Shown here one piece after another: positions 45,921 to 57,642 of a DNA stretch of 64,000 bases. Below the pieces are notes generated by a model. It had not been told where the DNA came from, did not search any database, and saw only the letters and a program-made list of their open reading frames with translations. Every line of letters starts with the position of its first letter. The stretch's first letter is position 1. Made by a program: the position numbers and the translations under genes. The DNA is from Flabesymbios commensalis (taxonomy: Eukaryota > Annelida > Polychaeta > Terebellida > Flabelligeridae), in assembly GCA_964017125.1 (NCBI GenBank), contig OZ024914.1, positions 23,746,702-23,810,701 on the forward strand, written 5' to 3'.

Positions 45921-47279
45921 TTAACCCTTAATTTGTTTAAAGCAACCATAAATAAATTGCGCTAGTGACTTCACCACTGTTATGTCTCTAGATGTCATAA
46001 TTCCTAGAAACATTTCATTTGTCGGTTGTATATTGATAATTGCGGCTACAGAATCATACAAGATTTCGCGTTCATTATTCATAGCGCTACAGTGGAGAAG
46101 AAGATGTATTTCATCGTCAATTTCGTTTAATTCACACCTTGTGCATATTCGCTGATTTTTTAGAGTGATTGGATTATTGAATCGTCCTCTTTCTATATTT
46201 AGATCATGTGAGCTCATTCGATATCTCGCCATTGCTGTTATGAGGTGGTTCCCCCTTATGGGCAAGATATATGGTTCAACACAGAAATATTTTTTTACTA
46301 ATGCATATGTGCGCAGCTTACTCGAGCTCTCAATATCTTTTCTCCACTGCTGTGTAAAAATTCTAACTATAGATTCTTTAAATGAAAGCATGAATTTATT
46401 TTTATCCCCAATATTCTGTGATTCCCAAGTTTGAGCAAGCCCGGTTCGTTCGAGGGCAGAGCGAATACGGGAACACCAGTTCGTGAAGCCAATGGCATCT
46501 AGCTCAAGTAGCATATTGTAGGCATTTCTGACTGGATGGCTCCGAGATAATTTTAGAATTCTACACCAATATTTTACAGCTTTTATGTGTTGCCGGATGA
46601 TCAGTGGAAATCGACCCGTGTCTCCATATATTGCAGGAGTAGGTGTTTGCTTTCTAACGCCAAGTGTGGATTTAATAAATTTTAGATGGATTTTTTCCAG
46701 ATCGTTAACATCATCGCCTGTATACCATATATCACTTCCATATTCTAGTATGGGCAATATTTTGCAATCAAATACCTTGAACGCAATAGTGGGTGACAAT
46801 TTACCGACCACAGGACGGGACTGTTTACGTAGAGCAAAGATTGCTTCCCCAGCATGGGAAGCAAGATGAGAAAAAGTTTCTTTTAACACGTTATTAGCGG
46901 ACTTGGTGCTATACACTACACCAAGGTATTTATATTGTTCAGCCTTTTCTATAATGTTATCACTATAGTGGAAGCTTCCACATACTGTTGTGTAACGTTC
47001 ATTAAAGATAAGAACTTTTGTTTTAGGAATGCTAACTATGATATGCCATAGGGAAGCATATGAATACAGGGCAGTTAGCTGTTTTTGTAATCCCTCGGCA
47101 GATTCTGAAAAAAGGACAAGGTCATCTGCAAATAACAGATATACCATTAGTAAGGTGTCCACAGCGATACCTTGATCTTGGTCAAATGATGCCGATATGT
47201 CTTGTAAAAATTCCGTGAATAGTTTAGGACTGAGCATACCGCCTTGTAGAACCCCAAATTCGCTTTTTAATATGTCACT
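45921..47279 (-). CDS. LINE reverse transcriptase, C-terminal part
   Basis: Frame open from the insertion edge to a stop at 45921. It begins with RT motif B (VLQGGMLSPKLF), then motif C (LLFADDLVLF), the following helix and the YKYLGVVYST segment. Next come the thumb region (LPILEYGSDIWY, KFIKSTLGVRK) and a C-terminal zinc-knuckle-like segment, ICTRCELNEIDDEIHLLLHC, with Cys-Cys-His-Cys spacing. The two catalytic Asp of FADD are present. The frame is the same on both sides of the Polinton, whose 6-bp duplication leaves the RT divided between motifs A and B. About 440 residues remain open here with no stop. The function would be target-primed reverse transcription. Confidence 0.85.
   Translation of the reverse strand, partial: SDILKSEFGVLQGGMLSPKLFTEFLQDISASFDQDQGIAVDTLLMVYLLFADDLVLFSESAEGLQKQLTALYSYASLWHIIVSIPKTKVLIFNERYTTVCGSFHYSDNIIEKAEQYKYLGVVYSTKSANNVLKETFSHLASHAGEAIFALRKQSRPVVGKLSPTIAFKVFDCKILPILEYGSDIWYTGDDVNDLEKIHLKFIKSTLGVRKQTPTPAIYGDTGRFPLIIRQHIKAVKYWCRILKLSRSHPVRNAYNMLLELDAIGFTNWCSRIRSALERTGLAQTWESQNIGDKNKFMLSFKESIVRIFTQQWRKDIESSSKLRTYALVKKYFCVEPYILPIRGNHLITAMARYRMSSHDLNIERGRFNNPITLKNQRICTRCELNEIDDEIHLLLHCSAMNNEREILYDSVAAIINIQPTNEMFLGIMTSRDITVVKSLAQFIYGCFKQIKG
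47274..47279. repeat. Target site duplication of the Polinton, left copy (GTCACT)
   Basis: GTCACT directly precedes the element and is repeated directly after it at 61312-61317. Six base pairs is the known Polinton duplication length. Confidence 0.9.
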
Positions 47280-47891
47280 AGTAGTATATAGTGAGACATT
47301 AGAGGGGATAAGGCGCGTGCGCCCACTTGATTGAGTGCGACTTGAGTGAGTGCGACTTGAATGAGTGAGGGTTAAAATGCGCGCCCCTTTAATAAGTGTG
47401 ACTTGAGTGAGTGAGTAAAAATGCGCGCACTTGATTGAGTGTCACTTCCTCAAACTGCGCGTCCTAGTTCAGGCACCCTTTAAACACTAGTTGATCGTTC
47501 AAGTCCTAATAGATGTTTTGAAAATAATTTTTAAATAAAACTCGACACTAGTCTGACAAGGGTTAAACATAGGCACTTGTGGACCGATAAAATAAACCAA
47601 GTTAACAAACTCTGGCCATGCATTGGCTAAGTGTTGTATACGATTGACCAACTGAACTTTGACAAAAGTACTCATTATATTCACAATTGCAAGCATCAAT
47701 TACACATAAACTGAAAATGGTTATACAGTACTATTAGTCATCAGTATAAATACATGTTCCTGCATGTCCGACAACATGATGATTAAAATCAGAAAATCGA
47801 ATAAAACATCCTTCAAAATAATTCATAAAAGTTTACACTAGTATGACAATGGTTAAAAGACCGTCCATACAGTCACTTATGGGTCAAAATG
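47280..47891. repeat. Polinton left terminal inverted repeat
   Basis: About 612 bp that match 60701-61311 in reverse with only scattered differences. The outer 180 bp hold short repeats of GTGCGACTTGAGTGA and ATGCGCGCACTTGA. Weaker matching continues inward for about 30 bp. A 66-codon open frame present in both ends (47499-47699 and 60893-61093) probably only reflects the repeat. Confidence 0.9.
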
Positions 47892-48334
47892 CGCTGAACT
47901 TTGAGATGTGTATCACTCATCTTTCAGGCTTTTACATATCGACCGAAATAATGGTTATATATAAAGTTTTGGTCATCTATTAAACTACATGTTCCAGCAT
48001 GTCCACCGACCTCATATAATTTTAAATTTAAACAACAGAAAAATATATTAAAACTACATTACTGCGAGGATATAGGAATTATTTATGAAGAAATGCATAC
48101 AACAGACACGGTAATGAATAATTGGAAATAAAAGTTGACATTAGTATGACAATGTGAAAAGCTGTCCCATATAAAACGTGTTCCAAATTGCCCATACTAT
48201 AGCATAACCAAATGAGTAAAATTTCACCCACTTGAAGTTATTGGTGGTGATAGCGAGACACAAAAAGGTGACAATTTAAATAAATAAATTAACTTAACGA
48301 CATAAGGGCTAAAAGGAAGCTTTATATGAAACAT

Positions 48335-48525
48335 ATATCACAATGAAGCATAACCAACAACATTATACCAGCATTAGTTCAACGTTATAAAATGAACATA
48401 CATAATATCACAATGAAGCATAACCAACAACATTATATCAGCATTAGTTCAACATTATAAAGTGAACATACATAATATCACAATGAAGCATAACCAACAA
48501 CATTATACCAGCATTAGTTCAACGT
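48335..48525 (+). repeat. 70-bp tandem repeat inside the Polinton, three copies
   Basis: CACAATGAAGCATAACCAAC begins at about 48340, 48410 and 48480. Units continue CATTATACCAGCATTAGTTC and are nearly identical. It lies between the left terminal repeat and the polymerase region and has no coding content. Confidence 0.85.
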
Positions 48526-48924
48526 GATACAAATCAATAGCCCCATTTGACTAACATCAGGTCAAAGAGTCATGGTCATCTTGTTAAAAGTGTTAGCTGA
48601 CATCAGCTCGAAGTACGCATTACAATGAGAATGAAAATATTAACTTTTATTAAAAAGTAAGTTATTAAAAACTCTAACATGATCCATAAAATCATTGTAA
48701 TATGAGTTTGGACAATATAATTTTTCTTTCTCATTTTTAAAGCAAAATGAAATAAGCAAGCAATGAACTGAATATGTATTCTATCACGGGAACAATGCTT
48801 GTCTGGATGAATACAATAATGAACATTGATACTTACTCTAACTAGATAATAAGAATGAACTTTGAATGACATAAGTGTCAAATCATCATTGAAATGCACG
48901 TCTCAATTTGTCCCGTGACCCTAT

Positions 48925-51900
48925 ATGACCAGGACACAATTCATTTTCAGCTATAAAAGTCTGACCATTCGAAAATATTGCAGCACATGCTGCGCATATG
49001 CATCAAGCACCATGCCCAAACATTTTGAATGTCGAGTATGTGGGCGGAAAATAGAAGGACATCAAAATTTTTCTGAACATACATTTCAATGCAAAAAGCG
49101 AAATGTTGGTGATCAGTGTAGCACGTCGTCTTCAATTCAACGTGTGAATAGACGACAGCCTAAAGAAACAGAGTCGAAAAAAGAATGTTTGATGTGCAAG
49201 AAAACGATATCACGTACCAGGGACATGGCACGGCATATGAAGTCGTGTAAGGGAATTCAAGCTGTTGCAACAAAAAGCAGTGGTAATAGGTGCGTTAAGT
49301 GTGGCAAAACATATTCCCGACCAGACAATTTAAAAAGACACTTGGCGACATGCATGACAAGAAAAAATAATTATAAATGCAACAAATGTGAAACGTCATT
49401 CAGCAACGTGTACAACTTGAAGAGACACGCATCGGTAAGTTTGAATAGATATAAATTATACCAGTATAGATAATATACCATTTCACTGATAATAATAATA
49501 CGTTTAAAACAATTGAAAGCAGATCTAATAGATAGTGCTGTAATATAATGTTACATATTAATGAAACAGTAATCTTTAGACATATACATTATTTTATTTA
49601 TTTATTTATTTATTTTTATTTATTTTTTAATTTTCCAACATGTGTTTTCTTTTACAGATGTGTACAGCACGACACGCACAAGTACAGAGACAACACGACA
49701 ATACAGATCAACGCTCCGATACATACACACAGGTAATTTACATTTTATATATATTTATATTAAATCTTCATGACGCAAATCAGATGTATTTGTATTTATG
49801 AACGATTGTAAACTATACATTTATGCTTGTAGGAGAACAACACGCGACAGGTGCGATGTCACGTATGTGGTGAAACTTTTGACAGTCTGAAACGACTGAG
49901 ACAACACAGATTGGACCAGCATATGTCAGGATCTGGTTCACGAACGGACGATCCCACTTGGTTCACTGACGCTTCTGCACAGTTACAATTGGTGTACAAC
50001 AGACATCGATTTATCATTCAGGCCGATCACGATACCACTGGTGAGTTAGAACATATATTCAACTTCCCAGTGGATAGTGATGAAGATGTACAAGAAACAG
50101 TAATCAATCATTTACAGTCACTTTATGACAGACAAGGTGTCTCATTTAGATTAAATTTTGCTATGGGAATGATTTTACAAAACATCGAAACTGATGAAAT
50201 GAGATACTTCATTCCGTACAATAATGCTAATATATTTTCTGAGCCCGCAATGATCAGAAACCAAAATGATTTGCGTCAAGTTATAGACACTATTAAGCGA
50301 ATTGCGCTAGCTGAAATTATGCTGCGTGATCGTCCTAACACCAAGTGGAAATTGATAAGAATTACAAACATTCGTTTTATTGTAACATTAACCAACTTTC
50401 CACTTGGCTGTACAAACATTGTTTTACCTGAATTTCTAAATAAGAGAAGAGGCCTACGTTTTCTTGTATCTAACCCCCAAACTCGCGAGGTTTTCAATGA
50501 TAACCTATGCTTATTTCGATGCCTTGCTGTGCATAGAAATGTACAAAATATTGAAAGGTCAGTAGAGATATATAGTCATCAGTGGTGCCAATTCAAACAA
50601 ATAGCAAATGATTTATTTGAAGGTGTTTCTTTGGATGATCTACCTGAATTAGAAAAATTCTTTCAAATTAACATGTATATTTTTCATTTGAACGAAGATA
50701 TAAAAGCCACCACTCTGTATGCCTCTGCTGATACATTTCAAGATACGCTGTATATGAATGCTTGGGATAGACATTTGATGTTAGTCACAAATTTAAGGGT
50801 TTTTTGTAAGAAGTTTGTCTGTGACAAGTGCATTTATATGTGTAATAGATTAAAGAATTTGAAGCGTCACGTAAATACGTGTACTGGGTCGATTACCAAA
50901 TTGCAATTCCCTGGCAAGTATTATAAAGCGACTAAATCTATTTTTACTTCTTTAGAAGAATATAACATTAAAGTTGATGACCCGTTTTATAGTTATTTCG
51001 CTGTATATGACTATGAAGCGTTACTAAAGCCTGTCCATAATAAACAGTGGGTTTCTGAACATAAAGCGATAAGTGTATCTGTTTGTTCAAACGTGCCTGG
51101 CTTTACAACGCCACAATGTTTTGTTCATGAAAATTTAGCCGAATTGCTAAAATTGAAAATAGATTATTTAGAAAAAATTCAAGGTACAGCTGAAATTTTA
51201 ACTGCTTTAAAATGGGAGCACGTCAATGAACAAATAGACAACTTAATAGTAGTTCAAGAAAAACAAGAGATTAATCAGGTAAAGGACCTAAAACAAGCTC
51301 AATCAGATTTTAATGATTAGATTAGTGTATTGCCAGTTATTGGTTATAACAGCAGTAAATACGATTTGAACTTAGTCAAACGAAAACTGGCACATCGATT
51401 GAATTTGGGGATAAGTGGTTTTATAATAAAAAAACAAAATGCTTATACTTGCATATCAACACAAAAATTTAAATTCATAGATGCCAACAATTTCGTAGCA
51501 CCGGGAACGAGTTATGACAAATTTCTAAAATCGTATCATTGCTCACAAATGAAAACTTACTTTCCATATGAATGGTTTGACGATGAAGCAAAATTGACTC
51601 ATACCTCCCTTCCTCCTTATGATGCTTTCTATTCCAAGCTTAAAGGACATAATACTCTAGAAGCTGAATATAACGCATACAAAGGTGATGGACCTATCCC
51701 AATGACTGGACATGAAAAATATATTCAATTACATGAAATTTGGAGGGAAAACAACATGACGACATTTAGAGACTGGGTAATTTACTATAATAATTTGGAT
51801 GTGGAGCCGTTTGTGGAAGCTCTAGAAAAAATGAGAAGATTTTATATGAACAAACAAATTGATGTTTTCAAGCAAACAATATCAGTCCCTGGTATTGCTC

Positions 51901-53865
51901 GGATTTTATTGTTTAGATCTGCTCGGGAAGCTAATGCTTCATTTTCCATATTTGACAACAAAAATAAGGATTTATACCATACTATTAAAAAGAACATAGT
52001 AGGCGGACCAAGTATTATTTTTCATAGACACCAAAAGGCGGGTAAATCTAAAATTAGAAACGAAAAAACTTGCCAAAAAATTGTAGGGTATGACTGTAAT
52101 GCGTTGTATTTATGGGCTCTAGCTCAACCTATGCCTGTTGGACCTTTCATTCGTCGGCTGAAAGAGAACGAATTTAAGGCGGAAAAATCTGAGTATTACA
52201 CGATGAGCTATCATTGGTTAAACTACACAGCCAAAACACAAAATTTAAAAATTGATCATTACTTAAACAGTGGTAAAGAAACCAGAATTTTGGGTTTTCC
52301 TGTGGATGGCTTTGATTCAACTAGTCAAACCATCTATCAGTATCATGGTTGCTATTATCATGGACATACATGTAGACATGACGCAAATTCCAACAAAATG
52401 ACTTTACGACGTAACCAAACTAGCCAAACTTAAAAATGGTTATAAAGTAATTGAGAAATGGGAATGCGAGTTCAAAATTGAAAGAAAACAAAACTTGAAG
52501 ATAAGACAATTTATTGACAGTCAGCAACCCTCCTTTTTCCAGAAGACAAAATATAGAAAACAAACAAAAGACTCTATACTTTCAGCTGTGAGTGATGATA
52601 CACTTTTTGGTTTTGTCGAGTGTGATATTGCTGTACCAGAGCGATGGGAAGGACAATTTAGATCAGCGTTATCCCCTCAAGAATATTTTTCAGAAATGTG
52701 CCCTCTGTTTGGTAATGTAGACATTCCATTCGAGAGTATCGGAGATCATATGCAAAACTTTGTGAGAAGAGAACAATTATCAAATTATTTAAAGAAAGGG
52801 AAAAATGAATCTTCATTTAATTTCACAGTTCCGAAACCTCGTAGATTACTAGCAGGGGTTATGAAGGCAACCAAAATTTTATTATCCACGTCATTACTAA
52901 AGTGGTACTTGGAACATGGTTTGAAAGTGGGTAATATCTATCAGGTTATAGAGTTTAAAAAGGATGCCTGTTTTCAAAAATTCTGTAACGAAGTTTCAGA
53001 CGCTCGTCGTGAGGGTGACATTAATACTGCCAGTGACGTTATCGCTAATACTATGAAACTAATCGGAAATTCGGGGTATGGTAGTCTTATAATGGATGTA
53101 GAAAAACATCAACAGATAAAATATGTTAAAGGCGAACACGAAGCTTATCTGTATGTGAAAAAACCTAATTTCAAAAAAGTAACCGAATTGGAAAATGACA
53201 TGTTTGAATTTGAATTGCTGAAAAAGAAAATCAAACTGACATTGCCAATTTATCTAGGTTTTCATATTTTACAACTAGCTAAATTAAGAATGTTAAGTTT
53301 CTATTTTGACTGTATTGATCAATTCTGTGATCGCAGTGACTTCCAGCTATGTGAAATGGATACGGATAGTCTGTACATGGCAATTTCTGCTGATGGTTTG
53401 GATGATATCATCAAACCCGAATTTAAAAATGTATATTTTAACCAATTACGACACAGTTGTCAGGATACGGTAAACACTGAAAATTTCTGGTTCCCTCGTA
53501 TTTGCTGTGAAAAACATAGAAAATATGATCGCAGAACGCCTGGCCTATTTAAAATTGAACATGTTTGTTCTGAGATGATTTTGCTTTGCTCCAAGTCATA
53601 TGTATGTAAAGAAGATAATCAAGTTAAATTTTCCAGTAAAGGTTTGCAGAAAGATAAGTTGAGTAATGTGTTTGATAAATTTCAATCTGTATTAACATCT
53701 CACGTTTCAGAAGGTGCAACCAACATAGGTTTTCAATCACATAATAATACAATGTATACATATCAACAATTTCGAAACGGACTTTCTTATTATTATATTA
53801 AGAGACAAGTGTTAGAAGACGGCCTAAGTACCAAACCTAGTGATGTTGAAAGAAAATTTATTTAA
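48925..53865 (+). pseudogene. Polinton protein-primed DNA polymerase B region (fossil)
   Basis: The N-terminal part is rich in C2H2-type zinc fingers (CRVCGRKIEGHQNF, CVKCGKTYSRPDNLKRH and others). A middle segment with DNLCLFRCLAVH is typical of animal Polinton polymerases. The catalytic family B region follows: YDCNALYLWALAQPMP (motif A position), KLIGNSGYGSL (motif B) and CEMDTDSLYM (motif C). The product would replicate the element with protein priming. The region looks interrupted in about two or three places, some of which may be introns, so it is treated as a relic. It runs convergently toward the leftward-reading gene block. Confidence 0.85.
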
Positions 53866-54024
53866 ACAAGTATTATATGAAATGTAACATTTTGTGTACA
53901 TATATTTTGAATGTGACATTTGTTGTTGATAAGATAAATAAATAAGACACACATACAATAAACTGATATTTTACACAATATTTTGTTGTTGTTATTTATT
54001 ATGCTATAACATATAGAAATTTAT
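53866..54024. terminator. Polyadenylation signals between converging Polinton genes
   Basis: AATAAA at 53937-53942 and 53957-53962 serves the rightward polymerase. Its reverse, TTTATT at 53995-54000, serves the leftward block. The 160-bp gap is AT-rich and holds nothing else. Confidence 0.45.
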
Positions 54025-54429
54025 TTATAACACTTTTATAAAGTCATTCACAACATTTTCAGTGCAATGTACTAGAATGTCAAGCATACTAATATGTCTG
54101 CATCTATAAAACAGAAAATAAAGGCAGAATTTGCCACACGCATCAGATTCTGGTCTTTGTAGTCGTTTTGTATTGTAGATAGTTTGTATATTAAAAGACC
54201 ATCCATAGTATTCAGGAGAGTTTCCTAACGAGTCCATAAAATCTAAGTATTCTTTTTCTACCCATAATGCTATCCAATGCTGTCCAGGCTTGTCTTTATT
54301 ATCTGTATTAACAATGTATCCACCAGGAAGCAAATCTTTTGGTAGTTCATCTCTTGCAAAAACTCCCCAGCAATCATTCTTCATGTGGAAATCACTTTGC
54401 ATTTTGTGATGTAGCTGTTTTGTATCCAT
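54025..54429 (-). CDS. Polinton adenain-like cysteine protease
   Basis: 134 residues, the usual size for Polinton proteases. The His motif is QHWIALWV (about residue 52), and an acidic/Asn stretch EYLDFMDSLGNSPEYYG follows. The Gln-Cys region is LQRPESDACGKFCLYF (about residues 93-108), the family's oxyanion Gln and catalytic Cys. Adenain-type proteases mature virion proteins. It is the last gene of the leftward block and directly follows the major capsid protein region. Confidence 0.85.
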   Translation of the reverse strand: MDTKQLHHKMQSDFHMKNDCWGVFARDELPKDLLPGGYIVNTDNKDKPGQHWIALWVEKEYLDFMDSLGNSPEYYGWSFNIQTIYNTKRLQRPESDACGKFCLYFLFYRCRHISMLDILVHCTENVVNDFIKVL

Positions 54430-54431
54430 AA

Positions 54432-55723
54432 TTATACTCGTACGTTTCGACTAGAATCAATCTGTAGTATACTCGGGAATGTAGCCAATAGTATAAGTGT
54501 AGCGTTGTGTGGTAAAGCTTTGTCAAAAACACCAGATAGTTTAACGTTTCCTTTACCTTGTGGTGATAAGTAATGAGAATGGTTGTCTGGTGCAATACGG
54601 AAGGTAAATAGAGCATATCCACCTTTATATTCCACTCTTGTAATATCAATAGAGCCCTGATCAAAACTCTCAGCGAATAAGGTTTGATAAGCTTCTATGA
54701 AATTTTCATCAGAGAAGTTCATTTTTAAGGGCTTACCGGGTACAGACTCATCATCAACACACAAAGACAGGTAATTGATGTCGTAATGATGAAAAAGATA
54801 GGGGTTTTTATCATAGGCTCCATTATATGCGTTTGAATCCACAATAGCACAAACTACTTGCGAGGGAACACTACCTTGGAAAATATCTTCAAAATTAAAC
54901 TCAAAATGTCCGGCATTCAATTGATATGCCTTCATTTCAGTTCGATTAAATGGATAGGTTGCCGGTTTCAACTTAAGAGCAGCATCATGCGCCAGAATGA
55001 CAGAAGGAAGTGGAGTGACTTTACATATTTTTATATAAGCTTCTACTAATTGTATTTTCCACCCATCAGATGGCGCCATAATACAAAACGCATCTCTCGC
55101 TTGAGTTAAAGTTACTTTCATTTCCACTCCATTTATTAAAAGTCGTTCTTGTTGGAAAAAATCTGACATAAGAGGTCCCTCGAGATCCACTGTACTGCCT
55201 CCTACAAATAAGCCAAACCTGTGAATATGGCCGTTATTCCCATTAGGCGGTACTTCTAAACTATTGAATAAACTTGCTGTGTCTCTGTAGTAGACTTGTG
55301 ACTGAGAAAAACTGTGTCTCGCAGGAGGTTGTCTAAGTGTTTCTATGTAGGCCTTATAACCATATAACTGTCCACCTCCTAATACTTGTTGTTGAATTTG
55401 AACATCCGCCTGCGTAAATAACTGTGAAGTACTAAATTGACCGGAGCTATTATATCAGAGTTGTTTGGTTTTGTACCATCCTCTTTCATTATATATGCTT
55501 TAACACACAATCGTGATCTTTTCAAATCTATATACTGACTAGACGTGGCAGGTATAGTAAAATTCAAACAACTCCCATTGTTAAGATGTGATGAAGTATG
55601 ATAGTCAACATATTGAATTTTCTGATAACCAACATTTATAGGTATTGGTTCAAACAGAGATAATGCAGCAGGAAACACTTCTTCTTTGTAGTAGTCCATG
55701 ATATCACTCTGCTTGTTAAACAT
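54432..55723 (-). pseudogene. Polinton major capsid protein region (double jelly-roll type; fossil)
   Basis: Protein-like sequence in the leftward block directly upstream of the protease, the usual place of the Polinton major capsid protein. The N-terminal part has MDYYKEEVFPAALSLFEP and a YVDYHTSSHLNNGSCLNF stretch. The C-terminal part has IVDSNAYNGAYDKNPYLF, HHYDINYLSLCVDD and ALPHNATLILLATF, which I associate with the Polinton hexon-like protein. About one break is suspected, so it is treated as a relic. It would form the capsid shell. The assignment rests on position, size and remembered family sequence, not on a search. Confidence 0.7.
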
Positions 55724-55732
55724 CGACGTAAT

Positions 55733-56020
55733 TCACAGAGAAAAATTGTCTTTATGCGAACTTATTTTACGTCTTTTGCTTTTACTCTTACGAGTTTTCA
55801 CTATTTTTCGTTTCTTATATGGAGTGCCTGGTGGTTTGAGTTGTGAGCGTGCTTGCTCCACTATCATCGCAGTCGGAGTGACTAGTTGTACTCGCGGATC
55901 CTTTGATATATGCTTTAACTTTGTATATTTACCTCGGCCAATTTGTAATTTACCTTCTGCCATATCCACAAAATGACTGCGTACTGCAGCGACATCTGGG
56001 TATGAAGGATGTAGCTTCAT
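55733..56020 (-). CDS. Small basic Polinton protein, virion-type
   Basis: 95 residues with a strongly basic C-terminal half (KKRKIVKTRKSKSKRRKIS). The start overlaps the preceding gene by 4 bp (ATGA), as in tightly packed Polinton blocks. It sits directly before the major capsid region. Basic tails of this sort suggest nucleic-acid binding or nuclear localisation of a virion component. I cannot name the family. Confidence 0.6.
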   Translation of the reverse strand: MKLHPSYPDVAAVRSHFVDMAEGKLQIGRGKYTKLKHISKDPRVQLVTPTAMIVEQARSQLKPPGTPYKKRKIVKTRKSKSKRRKISSHKDNFSL

Positions 56021-56385
56021 TGCTGCTTAAAATGAAGAGTTCCGTGTAGTGTTTGATTCTTTAATGATGATATTTGATTGTGCGTGTCTATTAAGTATAG
56101 TTTAATAGACTCACATTCAATTCTTCTGATTGGTGTATATATAACGTGAGATGATGGAGGATTTTTACTGATGCGAGCAATGACTGGATGTTTCTGTGTG
56201 TTTATAAAATTATTTTTTAAAATATCACTGCATAAATAAAGTGGTCCTTTTACATTTCTACTCAACTGAAAATCCACTAAACCACAAAACCAAGTTGTTT
56301 CATTGAAACGAAATCTTTCAGCTAACACAATTGTAAAATCTTCGGCATTAGTCACAGTGAAATATACGTAAAATGAATTGTCCAT
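56017..56385 (-). CDS. Polinton small conserved protein, possible minor capsid
   Basis: 122 residues, predicted mostly beta. It has a form common to Polinton ORFs in this position: FTIVLAERFRFNETTWFCGL, then LYLCSDIL, PVIARI, PIRRIECESIKLYLID and a final TLHGTLHF. A beta-rich protein of this size next to the capsid genes may be the single jelly-roll minor capsid protein, but I infer this from position and character only. It overlaps the next gene by 4 bp. Confidence 0.55.
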   Translation of the reverse strand: MDNSFYVYFTVTNAEDFTIVLAERFRFNETTWFCGLVDFQLSRNVKGPLYLCSDILKNNFINTQKHPVIARISKNPPSSHVIYTPIRRIECESIKLYLIDTHNQISSLKNQTLHGTLHFKQQ

Positions 56386-56392
56386 TGTATGT

Positions 56393-57454
56393 CTATATCT
56401 CTTGCATGTCTGATGATTTTACCCAACTATTGAATTTCTTTGGATAACCTCGCCATTTAACAAGATATTCTTTTTCGTGACCTCTCCTCTTTCTGGACTT
56501 TAATACCTTTTCTATTTTAAAAACTCCAGATAAATCGGGAGTAACATGCTGCAGCTCGGGTTCATAAAATGTTCCAAGAACTGGTTCATCCTGCAGATCT
56601 TTAAGTATATATACATTCAAACCCACTCTTTTACGTCTACTACTAATTCTAAATAATTCATCTGTATACCGTTCGTCATATTCTCTTTGAAATACTCGTC
56701 GAATATGTGAAATTAGTACAAGATCTCCCAACTTTAATAAAAATTCTTTATCCGACTTATATGTTTTGGTTGCAAAATTTATTTTCCATATCAGTTCCTT
56801 ATTTTCATTTGTAACAGACTGGGGAGGTTGCTTTATGCTACGATGATACGTGTTGTTGTAGCTATGAGTAATATCATTTAGGACATTTATCCATCTATGT
56901 GATTGTTTATGAGAAAAATATCTAGACAGTTTCATTTTTAGGGTTCGATTTAATCTTTCAACATAATTTGCCTTGACTTCGTTATGCGTTACGAAATGAT
57001 GAATATGTTCTTGTTTGAATAAAGTCTGCACAACCTTATTCTTAAATTCGCTACCTTTATCAGTTCGTATCGTAGAAGGTTTACGATCTTGAAAAATCTC
57101 ATTCAAAGCGACCTTAACATCCTTCCCAGTCTTTGTTTTCAGGGCTCTTGTCCATGCATACCGAGAAAATATGTCTATCGCGACTAAAATGTATTGGTAA
57201 CCGTCATTACTTTGACGATATTTTATCATATCTATCAAGTCAAGGTCCCATTGACTATCTATTCCAGAGACTATGACTTTATTTCGTTTAAACTTATAAT
57301 GTACTGGTTTGTGTAAAGTGTAGGCGTCTTGTCCTTTGAGCCATTGCTTCACATTTATTCGAGAATAATTGTCGATACTTCTATGAAATTTGTCCACCCC
57401 TGAATAGCTACCAGGGTGAAGTGGATTGAAATATGTCATTTCCAACGAAGCCAT
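56393..57454 (-). CDS. Polinton integrase with C-terminal chromodomain
   Basis: 353 residues. The retroviral-type catalytic core shows its acidic triad in WDLDLIDM, IRTDKGSEF and NYVERLNRTLK (about residues 70, 135 and 170), with YAWTRALKTKTG between the first two. The C-terminal domain ends in a chromodomain (FKIEKVLKSRKR, EYLVKWRGYP, SWVKSSDM), which in this family is thought to steer insertion through histone binding. The enzyme joins element ends to target DNA and leaves the 6-bp duplication seen here. It overlaps the next upstream gene by 19 bp. Confidence 0.92.
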   Translation of the reverse strand: MASLEMTYFNPLHPGSYSGVDKFHRSIDNYSRINVKQWLKGQDAYTLHKPVHYKFKRNKVIVSGIDSQWDLDLIDMIKYRQSNDGYQYILVAIDIFSRYAWTRALKTKTGKDVKVALNEIFQDRKPSTIRTDKGSEFKNKVVQTLFKQEHIHHFVTHNEVKANYVERLNRTLKMKLSRYFSHKQSHRWINVLNDITHSYNNTYHRSIKQPPQSVTNENKELIWKINFATKTYKSDKEFLLKLGDLVLISHIRRVFQREYDERYTDELFRISSRRKRVGLNVYILKDLQDEPVLGTFYEPELQHVTPDLSGVFKIEKVLKSRKRRGHEKEYLVKWRGYPKKFNSWVKSSDMQEI

Positions 57455-57642
57455 TTCAATTCCGATGTGTTTTCATTCGTTTTTGTCTGGGGATTTTGAT
57501 GTGAGAGAATTATAGTTTCTTCTACAGATTTGTCTGTCTTCTCCTTCTTTGCGTTAGGAGATATCATTACACTATCTACGGGTGTGTCATTTTGTCGTTC
57601 TTGCCATTTTTCATATGGTACAATAATCCACTTTTCTGTCAT
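57436..57642 (-). CDS. Small Polinton protein, unknown
   Basis: 68 residues opening MTEKWIIVPYEKWQERQND, then a hydrophilic Lys/Glu/Thr-rich tail with no predicted fold. Overlaps at both ends (19 bp with the integrase, 4 bp with the next gene) tie it to the leftward block. The opening words recall small proteins in other Polintons, but I assign no function. Confidence 0.5.
   Translation of the reverse strand: MTEKWIIVPYEKWQERQNDTPVDSVMISPNAKKEKTDKSVEETIILSHQNPQTKTNENTSELKWLRWK

Larger units (their letters stand above)
45600..47279 (-). mobile_element. LINE, 3' part (CR1/Jockey-type), separated by the Polinton
   Basis: Minus-strand 3' part of the LINE whose 5' part is at 61312-64000. It holds the rest of the reverse transcriptase frame and an untranslated tail. 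The 3' end is not sharply defined; no long poly-A or simple-repeat tail is obvious, so the limit at 45600 is approximate. Confidence 0.75.

Noticed and set aside
47499-47699. 66-residue frame present in both Polinton ends
   Set aside because: Both copies lie in the terminal repeats; identity follows from the repeat and no protein feature is seen.
48925-49473. Separate host C2H2 zinc-finger gene
   Set aside because: It lies inside the Polinton in the polymerase position, and zinc fingers are common at the N-terminal side of Polinton polymerase regions.
54392-54664. Open frame overlapping the protease and capsid regions in another frame
   Set aside because: A shadow of the real coding frames; no domain.
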